Assembly: GCA_029959085.1 (NCBI GenBank)
Contig: JARWIR010000002.1
Span: 78,892,224 to 78,956,223 of the forward strand
DNA from: Nemophila menziesii
Taxonomy: Eukaryota > Streptophyta > Magnoliopsida > Boraginales > Hydrophyllaceae
Reading direction: 5' to 3'
Length of the DNA: 64,000 bases
Under the pieces are notes generated by a model that worked only from the letters and a program-made list of their open reading frames with translations, had not been told where the DNA came from and did not search any database. Of the stretch, positions 21,896-34,301 are shown piece by piece; the first letter of the stretch is position 1, and each line of letters opens with the position of its first letter. The position numbers and the translations under genes are program-made.

Positions 21896-22140
21896 ATGTA
21901 TAGAGGACTTTACCCAAATCCTGGTTCATTTGACTATTGGGAAGACTCTTTAGGACAACAACAATGGGGTAGTAACTTCTACCAACAACCTTATTAATAC
22001 GTGTAAGAGCAAGGATGGAACAACAATGGATCAAGAATAATCAACAACAATCATCATATCACTATCATCAAGAGCAAGGATGGAACAACCAGTGGGTTGA
22101 AAACATTCAACACTCTCCACCTCATCACTATCAACAATAG
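21896..22140 (+). pseudogene. Element D gag-tail-like leader
   Basis: It starts MYRGLYPNPGSFDYWEDSL and continues with QQQWGSNFYQQPY. After stops it shows a 19-bp word repeated at 22006 and 22071 (65 bp apart) that encodes GWNN. The Gln/Asn/Trp-rich style resembles the tail of Athila gag after the zinc knuckle. Stops at 21995 and 22138 break it. Confidence 0.4.
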
Positions 22141-22686
22141 ACACTAGAGGAGACATTTGCTAGAATCAAGTGCCTATGCGAGGAAAGCGAGGCAAGAGAG
22201 CCAGAGTGTAAGGCAAGAGAAGAGGAAAGCAAACCCACCCATGCATTCATACAACAGATGATAGACGAAATGGTTTCCCGAAACAACTCTCCTAACTTAG
22301 CCGAAAGTGATAGTAAGTCTTATGAAGATTCCACTCCCCCGAGGGATGGAAGATATCAACCGGAAGAAGTAGTTGAGAAGGAGGTGTTGAAAGAAGATAT
22401 TATTGATAGTGATATGACCACCGTGCCGATTATGAATGGAGACCACCAGGTGGTTGAGGATCTTGTCAGCATGGTGGAAGAAGGAGTAGCAACAAAAATC
22501 GTAGAAATTGAAACTGAGATTGCTATTCCTGTGGCATATGCACATGATGAAGATGTAGAACGCAAACAAGAAGAGGTGGTGATCGAGGTTATAGAAATTC
22601 CAAAGCAAGAATATGATGTGGTAATAGTGGAAGATTGGGTTGAAAGCGAAGAAGAATATGAAGTGGTTGAGAAATCAATTGAATAA
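22141..22686 (+). CDS. Acidic coiled-coil-like ORF of element D (unknown function)
   Basis: The frame is open from the stop at 22138 to 22686. The first in-frame ATG is at 22258, giving 142 residues; the upstream part adds ETFARIKCLCEESEARE. The protein is very rich in Glu, Asp and Val (for example EYEVVEKSIE at the end) and has no protease or RT motif. It occupies the place where other copies have the gag-protease spacer, which is also acidic (compare EVEEKDEELEVVEVEK in A), so it is probably that spacer kept open. Whether it is made as a protein is unknown. Confidence 0.45.
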   Translation, partial: TLEETFARIKCLCEESEAREPECKAREEESKPTHAFIQQMIDEMVSRNNSPNLAESDSKSYEDSTPPRDGRYQPEEVVEKEVLKEDIIDSDMTTVPIMNGDHQVVEDLVSMVEEGVATKIVEIETEIAIPVAYAHDEDVERKQEEVVIEVIEIPKQEYDVVIVEDWVESEEEYEVVEKSIE

Positions 22687-24046
22687 TTCAAAGTTCACGA
22701 TGATATAGAAATTGAACCTCCACCACAAAAAGTTCACCAACACCAGCCCCATCAAGATTCATGAATGAGATTAGAGCTGAAAAATCAGATTCACCTCCAC
22801 CAATAAAAATGATCAACATGTGCTATACAGGCAAGGTGCCACACCGCGAGAGTAAAGCGTCAAGGAAGAGCACCTACCCACCACATTTTAAAGAGGAATG
22901 AGAGATTGGAAAGAATAAAAATGAGCTTATACCGTTGAGGACGATTATCTACTATCATGTGGTGAAAAATGAGTTTCGTCCTGAAAGTAAGAAGGTGAAA
23001 TGAGGTACTTACCCACCCCCTTTCAAAGATCGATTAAATTAATAGTTATGTGGGAAGGTACAAAAAGTTTCATATAAAGGAAGACGCAAGTTTAAGCGGA
23101 GGAGAACCGCAAAGGCCACAATACCATCTTCATGGAAGTTAATGCGTCGAACTTAAAGACGTAATAAACAAAAGTGCTTCTTGGGAGACAACCCATGTTT
23201 TAATTCGCTTTTATGTCTTTAAATTTCGTAGTATTAGTGTATAATTGTAAGAAATGAGAAAGGTGGTAGTGTTTTTGATGATTTGAAGGTATTAAAATCC
23301 TTGAGTTTGGGGTTAAATAGGCTTGAGACGGAGTTTCTGAGTGTTTAAACGGTGACAAGGAACGAAAAGAAAAAAATCTGGCACTAGGACTGGCTTACCG
23401 GCCGAAAATGCCGGTATACCGGCGCAGCAAAACCGTGGCACGGTACGGGCTAGGCGGTCATCTGACCGGTATGCCGGCACGCTAAAAAAAAATCTGGACA
23501 GAATTAGAGCAAACTTCGGCGAGTCATATCTTTACGCTCGGATGTCGAAATCAGGTGATCTTTGAGTCTAAACTTCATGACTTTTTTAAATCTAGCTGTT
23601 GGGGAGATCGTCGTTCTCAACTGGCTAGCCGGTCCTGTGGCTGGCATGCCGCTCAGCTCTTGGTGAAAACCAATAAAAATTAATTGTAGGACGCGGAATT
23701 TTGCGCGTTAGCCTCTGACACTAGAAACAACATGAAATACGAACCCTAGCTTTGAAAATAACTGAAACCCACAATCAAGAAACCAAAATTTCATAAACCC
23801 TTTCCTCCAAACGTTCAATCATGCCATAAATCCTTCCAAAACACCACAGAAGTCACAGTTTAATCCAAATATATTCTTCACCGCAGCTTAAAGTTATCCA
23901 TCGAACCTTTACCAAACCTTGAGATATTTATGACCCAACCCAGAGTGCACTATAATTCATACCCATACACCTTCAAGAATACCAAACGTCACAAATATCA
24001 TCCTACACTTTGGGAGTTCTTGAACTTGAGTTTGGGGTCATCTGAG

Positions 24047-24166
24047 ATGACCATGAAGGTTGGAAAAGGTACGAAGAACATGAAGAGAAAAGAAAGTTGG
24101 GTGTTGAGGGAAGAGTTCCGTAGAGAAGGTGATGATTTGGAGGGATTGGAGGAGATGATTAATTAG
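24047..24166 (+). CDS. Small 3' ORF of element D (39 aa, unknown function)
   Basis: An ATG lies 8 nt after the second PPT-like word. The product begins MTMKVGKGTKNMKRKES, strongly basic, then turns acidic. Its place and start match the ORFs at 14948 (B) and 51160 (A). The frame is open further upstream to 23930, but the shared context favours 24047. No domain recognised. Confidence 0.4.
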   Translation: MTMKVGKGTKNMKRKESWVLREEFRREGDDLEGLEEMIN

Positions 24167-25749
24167 AGGAGACGTAAGTTCGAGTTGATGAAACGCACTT
24201 GATAGAAGACAAATTCCACGGTGTATGATCTATACATCTGACTTAGAAGATTTCACAACCTCGACGCAATACCACATGTAATCGGCCTAGTGCCGATCCA
24301 GATATGTTTCCTTCTCCATTTTTCTCATTTAGTAGTGTATATTATTTTTATTTGCTTTCAGAGTCTTTTCGAGTCGTGGGGAAATGACTCATTTTTGAGT
24401 TTGGGGTGGGGTTCGTTGCCTCATCCCAACTTTCTGTGTTATGTGTTTTTACTGTTTTAAAAAATAAATTAAAAAAATAAAATTAGTTTAAGGAATGATT
24501 TGGCTGTAGAGTTTGTTGAATGTCCCCATAAGCATACTTTTGTAAATTAATGATAGAAAGTAGTAGATTTTAGGAGTTGATGTAAAACGCAACTTGAATG
24601 CATGCAAACGCTAAATAATTGATAGGAAAAGTTAATGAACAATGCAAAAGAAGTAAGCTCGTACTTGGTAAGAATGAGTGGTGTGTAGAACGTGAAATCT
24701 AAATGAGTAGAGAACCCACTTAATTATGAACTAGAGGTGAAAATCGAGTGAAACTATGTAACTAAGAAAAATGATAGAGGCAGTTCTTTTATAGCCACTT
24801 GAGACCTTTTTAGCTTTCTAATCCGTGATTAATGTTATATCCTTCTTAGCCCCTTATTTAAGTCTTTAAGCCTTTCTTTTGAATCCACATTATAAGCTTA
24901 TCCTTTAGATGTTAGGACTATACCATATAACCCGCACTTGAATCACGATTGCTTAAGACTAGTTGTCCTTGAGCTTGAGTTTTGGGTGAGGGAATCTGTT
25001 ATTACATTTGTTGGGTAGATTTGTGATGTGCTTGAATGATTATGCACTTTATTGTAAATTCCTTTTCCGATTTCAGAAAAGAAAAAGAAAGAAAACAAAA
25101 AAAAAACAAAAAAAAATGAGAAAATAAGTTAGCATGACAATTCACATTAAAAAGAATGTCATGTTTAACTTACAAAAGAAGATTGAATAAATGTTAAAAT
25201 AAAAGAAACGACAAAGGAATATTTTTGTAATCATATTGATAGGTTTGAGTTTATTTTGGGGACGCTAAATTTGTGCGTCGAGTGAGTGAGATCATATGTG
25301 AGTGTAAACTCAAGCTCATGACAATTTGTTGAAGGCTAGTGAGGAGAGAACCAAAAACTCACTTTTCATTATCCAAATGTACCATACCGTCCCTAAGCCT
25401 ACGCTAAAACCGTAAAGACCTTGTGATTTCTAGGTATATAGGAGTAATATTTTTGCTAATATGGAGTAAGTTAAGTGGAGCATTCAAAGCAAGTAAGGAT
25501 TGATGAACACACTATAGCCACCATCTCGAGCTAAGTATCAAGTGAAATTTTCTAGCATTGTGAAGTTAATTTTAGATTGATATTATTTATGTGTTTCATT
25601 TTGTATGATAGGTGTATGTGCGCATTAATTATTAGGTTGTACTATATGAAATTATTTTGAGTTTTGCTTTGGGTTTATTCTTTAGATTCTGCATGTTGCT
25701 TCTTAAGTGGGATCTCCGTTTTGTTTTACTTTGTCGAGACGACAAAGGT

Positions 25750-25762
25750 TTGAGTTTGGGGT
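25750..25762 (+). promoter_or_regulatory. Polypurine-tract-like site before D 3' LTR
   Basis: TTGAGTTTGGGGT then CT and TGATGT, the LTR start. Confidence 0.75.
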
Positions 25763-25764
25763 CT

Positions 25765-27335
25765 TGATGTCTGCCTTTTTGTTCTAAATATAATCCCTTA
25801 GGAAACATAATTTTAGGTAGAAAATTGACTTATAAGATAGACTTTTATGCATAATTCGTCATATTGCACTCTCTCCTATTGGAATTAGACTATTTGCATT
25901 TTTAGAGTTTTTGTGCGTTAATTTGTTTATTTTTAGTATAAAGTTATTAGGTTCATGGATTCTATGGAGAACCAATTCAAGGAGGAGAAACGAGAATTAA
26001 TGTCTTAGATCAAGCGGAAGAGTTAAAGGCAAGAAAAGAATTTTCGAAGAATTGACTAAAGAAGTTGCAGATCTGGAAGGCTGTTGCTAAATACTGTTTT
26101 TGCGTCACTTAGATGCGGATTTATCCTTTGGGTCGTGAAATAAAGAAAATTTCTATGTGAGTTAGGAAGATTTTTCAACTGGAATGAGTCCATTTGGAGT
26201 TGATATGCAAAAGTTACAGCTATTTTACTACAGGCTGCACACCAGTTACGGGAATTACCAGTTGGACTTTTAATTACTCAATTAAGCCCAAGATTAGACC
26301 TAATCCGATTTTGAGCACTATATAATCTCCTTTAGACCTCATTATACAGTACCTCTCATTAAACAATCAAATTAAGTCATCCTTAGAGAGAGTGTCAAGA
26401 GGTGGAAGCAAGAGCAGGAGCTGGAAAATCTTTTTCCTCCAACAACAACTCAAGTCATTTCCTATATCTAGGTTCTTATTTTATTTCTGTTACTAGGAAC
26501 ATGTATATTATTAATTTCTTTTATTTTTTTAATTTCATTATGAGTTAAAGTTTCATATACTTGAGAATCGCATTTTAGGGATAAACCCTAGTTTATTTAA
26601 TTAGTGTATTTCAATTTGGGATTAGTTTCTAATTTAATCTGAATTGGGTATTTTATATTGCTTATTGTTTTGCATTAACTTCACTATCAATGAATTAGCT
26701 AATTGGAGATAGGTCATAGTAATTAGGCTATTCACTAGTGGCGGTGATCATCTTGACGGGGGGTTTAATTACTGAACTAGATAATAAACGAGTGGTGTTC
26801 GTCAATGATCCTGACGGGCTTGACTAACCGCGTAGCCAATTGGTAAATCTCTTAACCATCTGAGCGTATCTTATAATCGCCCTGACAGGGTTTGTAATAC
26901 TGTAGGATAGTTCCTAAGTCTACCCTGATGGGAGTTAGGAAATAGTAGAGTCCCGACTAATATAGAAACATCTTTTTTTCCCTTAACGAAAGCATTAATT
27001 ATGTTAATTTAGGTGGATCCCTAGCGAGACTCAAGTATAGCTATCATATTTGTGTTTAATCTTATTTACTTGCATTATTTCTTTTCAGTTAATTATTTTA
27101 TTCAGTAATTTATTTTCTTGCATTCTTAGGATTAATATAAAAACCAAAACAAATATATTTTAATTTTTCGTCTTAGCAATTACTACTACTTATCTATTGA
27201 ACACTTGAGTTACACCAGTCCAATCCCTGAGAACGAAACCCGATATATAGAGTATTACTTGGACAACCGTGCACTTGCGGTATTGTGGTTCCTATTTATT
27301 TATCGCATTATTTTATAACACCCAAGGACCCACCA
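25765..27335 (+). repeat. 3' LTR of element D
   Basis: It matches 20212-21736 along its length and ends AAGGACCCACCA. The copies differ at many scattered sites, so the insertion is not recent. Confidence 0.9.
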
Positions 27336-28763
27336 ACTACTTGGGATGTAGTAGATATGCTCAGCTTGTACAAAAGTGTAAAGATGCAATACAGATACGA
27401 AATAGGATATTTTGTTTGATTTTCGTATTACAAGGACTAAAATGCAATTGGTATAAATATTTAATTAAAAATATGAATAATGGTAAATGAAATAAGAGAT
27501 GAAAATGTATGAGAATAGAATGTTTGATTCTTATGGGTAACCCTCTTGAATGACTATGATCTTGTTTTGACACACGGGTGAATTGATTTTTTCACATTAA
27601 TCAGGATTCAAAGCCGTTCTACCCATTATTCAGGCCTCTAGACTATCTACCTTACAAACCCCTAGTTATCCGATGTTTTAAAGCACACAACCCAAAGACT
27701 ACCTAGCGTGAAAGGAACTCACTTGTCCAAGGCACTAGGCGCTTATATGCTATGTGTGAAAGTCCAACCCGTTGCACATATGTGAATTAGACAATCTCTC
27801 ACTATCTATGTTTGATCAGGACATAGATAGATAACAAGTTTACGAATATAAACAATGGAAATATAAATTCAATTCAATTAAAAAAAATTCTTTGTCCTAA
27901 ATATTCAAAACTCAGTAATAACCATTAAGGGTTCATACCCAATTCAAGAATCAAACGTACAATTGCTTAGCTCATACTAAAAGTAATGAAACAATGTAAA
28001 ATACTAATGTAATCATGTTAAATAATACAGAAAAATATAATGAACATAAGAAATGGAATGAAAATGTGGATAGATGAAAGAATGATGAAGAATAGTGTAG
28101 AAGACCCCTTTCTTCTCTTCTCCAGGCTCTTGCTCTTGTTCTTCTCTGTGGATAATGTTGTGGAATCACAGCGTACTGATATATGGCTTGAAAATGAGAT
28201 TTTGTACCTTTTAATTCCATTGGTCCCCTTTTAATAAATAGGAAATAAGGTTTAGAAGGGGCCTAGTCTGTTTTTATGCAGCATATCACATGTTCGAGCC
28301 TTTGGAATGGTTTGGGCATAACATCTTTATCTTAACTTCGAATTGACTTATGTCACTTGCCACACAACCGTAATTTCAAGATATTTCCTACCAACTAGGG
28401 ATCAGGCCTAGAACTCCTCATCAAAATATCGTGGTGACTCTATCTTTACGGTACAAAACTACTCCAATAATCGCTCTAACTTCCCACAGTATCTCTAAGC
28501 TCAATTTTTGCTTTGACTTGAAGTTTCTATTGACTTATAGACCTCTTATCTTCATCTTGGACCCTAGTATTAAGTATGTACATAAAATAAACACTAAACA
28601 CATGATGAAAGCACAAAAATCTCGATAAATAGCAATTAGTACAAATGTAGAATTAATAGTACAATATTGCAAATAACAGGGGAAAATCCCTCACTTAGTC
28701 CCAATAAAATCCTAAAACAATGTCTCGAATGTAGATTTATTTTTCACAAAAAGAGAGAAATCA
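27336..28763 (-). mobile_element. Reversed LTR E1
   Basis: On the minus strand it starts TGATTTCTCTC and passes through the usual LTR landmarks, including a GA/AG-rich leader near 28100-28140 and an ATCCTGATTAA word near 27595. The LTR end at the left is missing where element D abuts. The open frames on both strands are short and low-complexity and are not genes. Confidence 0.65.
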
Positions 28764-30674
28764 CTCACTTTTCATTATCCAAATGTACCATACCGTCCCT
28801 AAGCCTATTCTTAAACCGAAAAACCCCCGTGATTCCTAGGTACATAGTGGAGTAACATGTTTACTAATAAGGAGTAAGTTAAGTGGAGCGTTCAAAGCAA
28901 GTAAAGATCTATGAACACCCTATAGCTACCATCTCGAGATAAGTATCAAGGGAAATCTTCTAGCATTTTGGAATTAGTTTTCTATTAAAATTATTTATGT
29001 GTTTGATTTTGTATGATATGTGTATGTAGGAATTAATTCATAGGTTGTACTATATGAAATTTATTTTAAGTTTTGATTTGGGTGTCATTCTTTAGATTCT
29101 GCATTTGCTTCCTACCTTAGACCTCTACTTTTATGCTTTACTTTGTCGGAACGACAAAGGTTTGAGTTGGGGGTCTTGATGTCTCCCTGTTTCTGATTAA
29201 TAAATACCCTTAGGAGAAATCATTTTAGGTAGAAATTGGACTTAGTTGATACATTTCTAAGCATATTTTGCTATATTGAACTTTCTTCCTTCGTTTTATA
29301 CTTATTAGTACTTTTATTGCTTTTGTGCGTTAATTTTTTTGTTTAGTGTGAAGTTATTAGGTAAATGGATGCTATGAGGCATTAAGACGAAGAGAAAAAG
29401 TGAATTTTAAAGTCCAATTTCAAAAGAAAGTGTAAAAGGAGCAAAAGACATCACTTTAGTGAAAGTGGAAGAGCCTTAGAAACTATAAAGTCGTCACTTC
29501 TAGCCCTTCTTGAGCCCAAATGGGTCTGAATCTGACTTGGTGGTTCAAATGAAAAAGATGTGCCTCTGAATTAGAAATTTTTTAGAAATGGTTTTAGGTG
29601 ATTTGGACTTACGACGTGAAAGTTACACATGTTTTACTGAATGCGGGAATATAAAACAGATCTGGGCCCTTAATCATTTAATTAAGCCAAAGGTGGGCTT
29701 AATCCGTTTTGAGCACTATAAAAGGAACTTTAGACCTCATAATTCAGTAAGCTTAATTTTATATCAAATTTCTGAGAGAGAGGCAGAGCTGAACACTTGG
29801 AAGCAAAAAGGCAAAAGTTGGAGATGACTTTCTTCCTTCAACAACAGCCAAATCATTCAAACCCTTAGGTTCTTTTCAATTTAATTTAGGAATTATGTAT
29901 TTCATTAGCTTTATTTATTTTCTGCATTTAATTAAGGGCTAAATTATTTATACTTGAGACTCGCAATATGGGTTAAGCCCTAGTATAATTATTGAATGTT
30001 TTAAAATCTGTGATTGTTTCAATTTAATTTAAGTTGGGTATTTTATATTGACTATTATTTCAAGCTTGTTTACTGTTTTTAATTTAGCCAATTAGAAAAA
30101 GGTATTAGTAATAAGGTTATTCGTTAGTGGCGGCGATCATCTGGAAAGGGGGGGGGGGAGTTTAATTATTGAACTAGATAATAGATGTGTGGTATTAGTC
30201 ATTGATCCTAACGGGATTGACTAACCGCGTAGCCAATTTGGTATTTTCTTAATCATCTGAACGTAGACGGGAGTTAGGAATTATAAGAGTCCTGACTAAT
30301 ATAGAAATACTAACTTGACCCTTAAACGAGAGTATAAACTATATAAACTTAGGTGAGCCCTAGCGAGACTCAAGTATACTTCTCATATTTGCGTCCACTC
30401 TTTAATCTCTACTTTAGTATCATTCTGTTTTAATATCTAGTTAATTTATATTCTTTTGTTGAGTCTTTTTATATTAAAAAACAGAACAAATATCTATTTT
30501 ATTTTTGTATTGCAATTAATTCTACTTTTCATCTAAACACATTCTTCTTACCTCGCAATCCCTGTGGAGACGATTATCCCGTTTTTACTCATTTATTACT
30601 TGGACGACCCGTACACATGCGGTAGTCGCTTCTCTTCTTTGGTATTGATTTTTATCACACTCTAGGAGTGACCA
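28764..30674 (+). mobile_element. D2: 3' end and LTR of a D-like element
   Basis: 28764-29176 matches the last 400 bp of the D internal region (CTCACTTTTCATTATCC, CATACCGTCCCTAAGCC), with the PPT-like word TTGAGTTGGGGGT at 29163-29175. The LTR runs from TGATGTCTCCC (29177) to GGAGTGACCA (30674), with TATAAAAG at 29717 and an 11-base G run near 30150. The 5' LTR and most of the interior are absent. Confidence 0.75.
29717..29724 (+). promoter_or_regulatory. TATA box of D2 LTR
   Basis: TATAAAAG at the LTR position where the related copies have their TATA box. Confidence 0.5.
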
Positions 30675-31072
30675 CTACACAACCCTGACTTCAAGCTATT
30701 TCCAACTAAAAAGGAATCAGGTTCAAATCTCTCACCAAAAAGTCGTAGTGACAGAAACAATAGGGTGCAAGAATTCTCCAGAAAAAGCTCTAACTCTCCA
30801 CAGTGGCTCTAAGCTCAATTTCTACTTGGGGTTTCTCTTCACTCTTTAATTTATCCTCTTCTTCTTGGACCCTTGCATCAAGCATGTACCTAAAAGATAC
30901 ACACTAAACACACGATTAAAGCACAAAAATATCCATAAACAGTAATAAGTCCAAAATTAGGGGTAAAAGTGGAATATAGCAGATAATAGGGAAAATCCCT
31001 CACTTAGGCCTAATACACTCCCAAAATATGGTCTCATGAATGGATTTATTCTTCACACATAGAGAGACATCA
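30675..31072 (-). mobile_element. Reversed LTR fragment E2
   Basis: Homologous to 28358-28763 of E1, including the LTR start (GAGAGACATCA at the right end, read TGATGTCTCTC on the minus strand). The rest of the LTR is missing; D2 abuts it. The purine-rich minus-strand word CTGAGGGGAAAAG just outside the LTR start could be a PPT. Confidence 0.7.
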
Positions 31073-31503
31073 CTTTTCCCCTCAGAGATTCATTAACAAG
31101 GATGGGCCACCCGCATGTTTAGTTCAGTATCTTAATTGTTTGAGTTTCATTGAGAGGCAGTTTTCTTTGGTCTTTAGTTTTTTGTTTTGCAGGTATGAGA
31201 ACATACGATCAAACCAAATAGGAGGGAACAATCTGTAAGCCAGTCATGTATTAATGACATATTTGAGTCAAACTCACGATAATATCTATAATTTTATCTG
31301 ATAATTTATGTTGTGTCACATTGGTGTCGTGTTTGGGAAGAATATAGGTTCTTATCAAAGCTCATTGAGAAATACCACTAATTAACATTCATCAAGAAGT
31401 CAATGACAAATAGGGCCTTATCTAAGGGGTCATCATTTATGAGGGCCACAACTAAGAGGTCAACATGAAGTGGGCCTTATATAGGAATCGATATGAAACA
31501 TGG
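31073..31503. other. No gene recognised; possible retroelement leader
   Basis: No ORF is supported. Phrases such as AGGGCCTTATCTAAGGGGTC and AGTGGGCCTTATATAGG repeat loosely. It lies between LTR fragments and is probably internal sequence of a retroelement. Confidence 0.35.
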
Positions 31504-32596
31504 TGATGTATCTTTATATGTGATAGATTAATCAAGTCATCATACATATTTTTAGGGGTATTTAGGACTAAGTTAAGAGATTTTCCCCTATCATTTGATG
31601 TTCTATTATATTGTTTCGTATATATGTTACTTTTAGATATTTTCTTTGTAATTTTAGTGTTAAGTGTGCATATGACGCCTCTATTTATGTGATATATTAA
31701 TCTAGTTAGAAGACATATTTTTGGGTTATTTATTTCTTATATGAGAGATTATTCCCTATATTTCAAAAAAAAAAACCATTTCTTGTCTAGTTTTAGATAA
31801 TTGTTACTTTTAGAGCTAATTGTCAGTAATTTGTGTGTTAAGTATGCACTATAGGTACTTGGATGATATTAGATCCCAAGAGGAGGATAGGAAGTCAAGA
31901 AAGGAAGGTCAAACCCATGCTAAGGAGTAAATGACCAAAAAGTAATTTTTGGAAAGTGAAAACAGTTACTGATTTGGAATTTGACTAGATGAAGTCACCG
32001 CATATAATTTATGGAGATTTTGGAGTAGCCCTTTGGTTTCTAAATAATGGTTGGAGTCATGAGCGTGTAGTAACTGATGGTTTATGATTTGCAGCTGAAT
32101 TGAAGAAATTATTAAAGTTGCGATTATTGTAGCTTGAATCAGTCTACTCTTCCTTGAAAACATTTTTGGGTTGACTTGGACTCTTTAAACGGGGCCCCCA
32201 ACCCATAAAACGTAATATGACCTTTATATGTATTTTTATCATTATATAAGGATTCATCATCCCTTTGACAATTAGAAAACAAGTTACATGCCTGGAGAAG
32301 GGAGAAAAGCTTGGATAAGAAGCCGGATTCTTATTGCACCACTTCTACATGATTCCATCTTCAATATTAGGGTAATTATTGTTAGTTTCTTGTCTTGAGC
32401 ATGATTATAATCCTTTTACTATCTAGTTTTATTGCTTTAGTTATGACCTAAATTCCATTAGATTGAGTTGCATATTGTATGGACCTTGATATGACGACTG
32501 ATTATTTTTTATGTTATTTTGGATATATTTTAATTTGATTTAATTGAATTTCATATCTTGTTGCATATGAATTGAGTTTAATAGATATGTATAACC
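31504..32596 (+). mobile_element. LTR fragments G1 and G2
   Basis: G1 starts TGATGTATCTTTATATG (31504). At 31673 a second LTR-like start, TGACGCCTCTATTTATG, repeats the same landmarks (a TATTTTTAGGGGTAT-like word, then a GAGATTTTCCCC-like word). G2 then runs to 32596, where LTR F begins. Both are incomplete, and neither has a recognisable internal region. Confidence 0.55.
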
Positions 32597-34098
32597 TGAT
32601 GTCTTTTTTTATGGAGTAATCCATTCATGAGACATTATTTTGGGAGTTTATTGGGACTAAGTGCGATATTTTTCCCTGTTATTTGATATATATCACTTTT
32701 ACTTCTAGTTTTGGACTTATTTTTGTTTATCGAGATTTTGTGCCTTAATTGTGTGTTAAGTGTGTATATTTTAGCTACATGCTTGATAAAAGGGTCCAAT
32801 ATTAGGAGAAGAAGTCAAGAATCAAAGATAAACCCCAGTCAAAGCGGAATTTTAGCTTAGAGCCACTTTAGGAAGTTAGAGTGTTTGCCGGATAAATCAT
32901 TTTGCCTTAGTGTTTCAGTCACTACAACACAAATTCGGAGCTAAGATGAAGAAGTTGTGCTATTTTTTTCACCATGGTACGAACCAGAATTCTTGTTAGT
33001 AAAACGAGTTGGACCCTTTCTGAACCTAATTAAGAAAGCCTAAAGAGGGCTCAAACATTTTTAGATGATATATAAGCTATTTTTCGAGCCCCAATTTCAT
33101 TATATATAATTTTATTCATCAATTAGAAGGGGGAAAAGTGTTGGAACATAAGGAAGAGGAGAAGACAAGGGTTTGTCTATTAACTAACCGATTCCACCTC
33201 AACCGTTCATCATTTCTCTTCTCCATCAAGAGAAAAATAGCTTTATTTCTCTTTTAAACATGATTATGTCTTCAGTTTTGATTAGTTAGTCTTTAATTTT
33301 TTTCTTCTATTATGAACTAAGCCCTTATTGCTTGACGATGTTATTGTGAGAATTATTGTCTAACTTTTTAATGAAATTATTGCATTTGGGATATTAATAT
33401 ATTTAATTGAGATGGGTTGACTAGTTTCCATTGCTTTATGTGTTTGTATTAATATGACATGTACTCTGGACAAGTAGTGGGTGGATATATTAATCAGGCT
33501 AACACTTGGATGGGGGGGGGATTAATTAAGGAATTAGCATATAAACGCATATTGCGAGGCATTGAATCAGATGGTCTTGTCCGCTAGGTAGTCGTTAAGG
33601 GTAGAGATCATGACTAATCAGATTGACAGTTGGTGTGTAAGGTTGAGCTCTAAGTTCACCCGCATAGGGAGTTAAAGTGCATTTGAATCCCGTCTAATAT
33701 GAACACAACCACTCACCCTTATCAATAATACTATTATCTAGTGGCATAAATAATCACTAGAAATTCCTCAACCAACCATCTCCTATTAAGTCCATCTTAT
33801 ATTCATTTTCTCTTTTTGATCTTAATTACTAGTCTAATCATAATTGATTTTACTTTTTTAGTTGTTTATTATTGAAAACCAAAAAAACATTCACATATAA
33901 GAACTATTTACTATTATTAATTTCGGTTACATACGTCACGAATTTACAATAGTTTAGACATCATTAGTCTCACAGATACTCCATGTGGAAAACGATAACC
34001 CAACATATCACTTTTACTTGCCTTTGATCTATACACTACAGAGCGTCACCTCGTTCCTATTATTGCTTTATTTTATATCACACACTGGGGGGAAAAAG
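32597..34098 (+). repeat. 5' LTR of element F
   Basis: It starts TGATGTCTTTTTTTATGG and ends near TATATCACACACTGGGG, followed by a decayed PBS. A TATATAAGC word lies near 33069. The right end is uncertain by about 15 bases. Confidence 0.7.
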
Positions 34099-34103
34099 AA
34101 AAA

Positions 34104-34121
34104 TGGTGTCGCTTCTGGGGA
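34104..34121 (+). promoter_or_regulatory. Decayed primer-binding site of element F
   Basis: TGGTGTCGCTTCTGGGGA corresponds to TGGCGCCGCTGCCGGGGA of A with three C-to-T changes, as expected from decay of methylated cytosines. Confidence 0.65.
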
Positions 34122-34301
34122 TTATTGTGTATATTTTTGTAATTTTGTAGTGAAGAAGTGTCTAGTTTGTTTTCTGTTTTACGACGTTTTTGTATTTTTG
34201 TTTCTTCCCAGACTCATAGGTTTTGTTTTATACACTTAGATCTTGAGAAGTTTCTTTCAGACAAAAGAAAGAGAGAAATATAAAGTAAAGCATAAGAGTT
34301 A

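Larger units (their letters stand above)
22687..25764 (+). other. Element D 3' noncoding region
   Basis: It carries the five PPT-like words (23301, 24026, 24395, 24975, 25750), palindromes CCGGTATACCGG (23411-23422) and ACCGGTATGCCGGC (23465-23478), the block with ATATCTTTACGCTCGG near 23526, the phrase TTTTCGAGTCGTGGGG near 24366 and CATACCGTCCC near 25382. A small ORF lies at 24047. The order matches A and B. Confidence 0.7.
20212..27335 (+). mobile_element. LTR retrotransposon D, non-autonomous
   Basis: LTRs at 20212-21736 and 25765-27335 (both TGATGT...CCACCA) flank about 4 kb. The internal region has a PBS, a glutamine-rich gag-tail-like leader, one acidic ORF and a long 3' noncoding region, but no capsid core, protease, RT or integrase. 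Its LTRs resemble those of Athila copy H. The five bases on each side (GATGC and ACTAC) differ, and the two flanks are unrelated (LINE 2 and LTR E), so a flank was rearranged later. Confidence 0.85.

Noticed and set aside
22297..22691. Minus-strand frames rich in Ser/Thr and Phe opposite the acidic ORF of D
   Set aside because: Complement of the Glu/Val-rich plus-strand frame; no motif, and the plus strand fits the element order.
31966..32163. 65-aa minus-strand frame in LTR fragment G2
   Set aside because: Lies in U3-like LTR sequence with no domain and no counterpart in the other LTRs.
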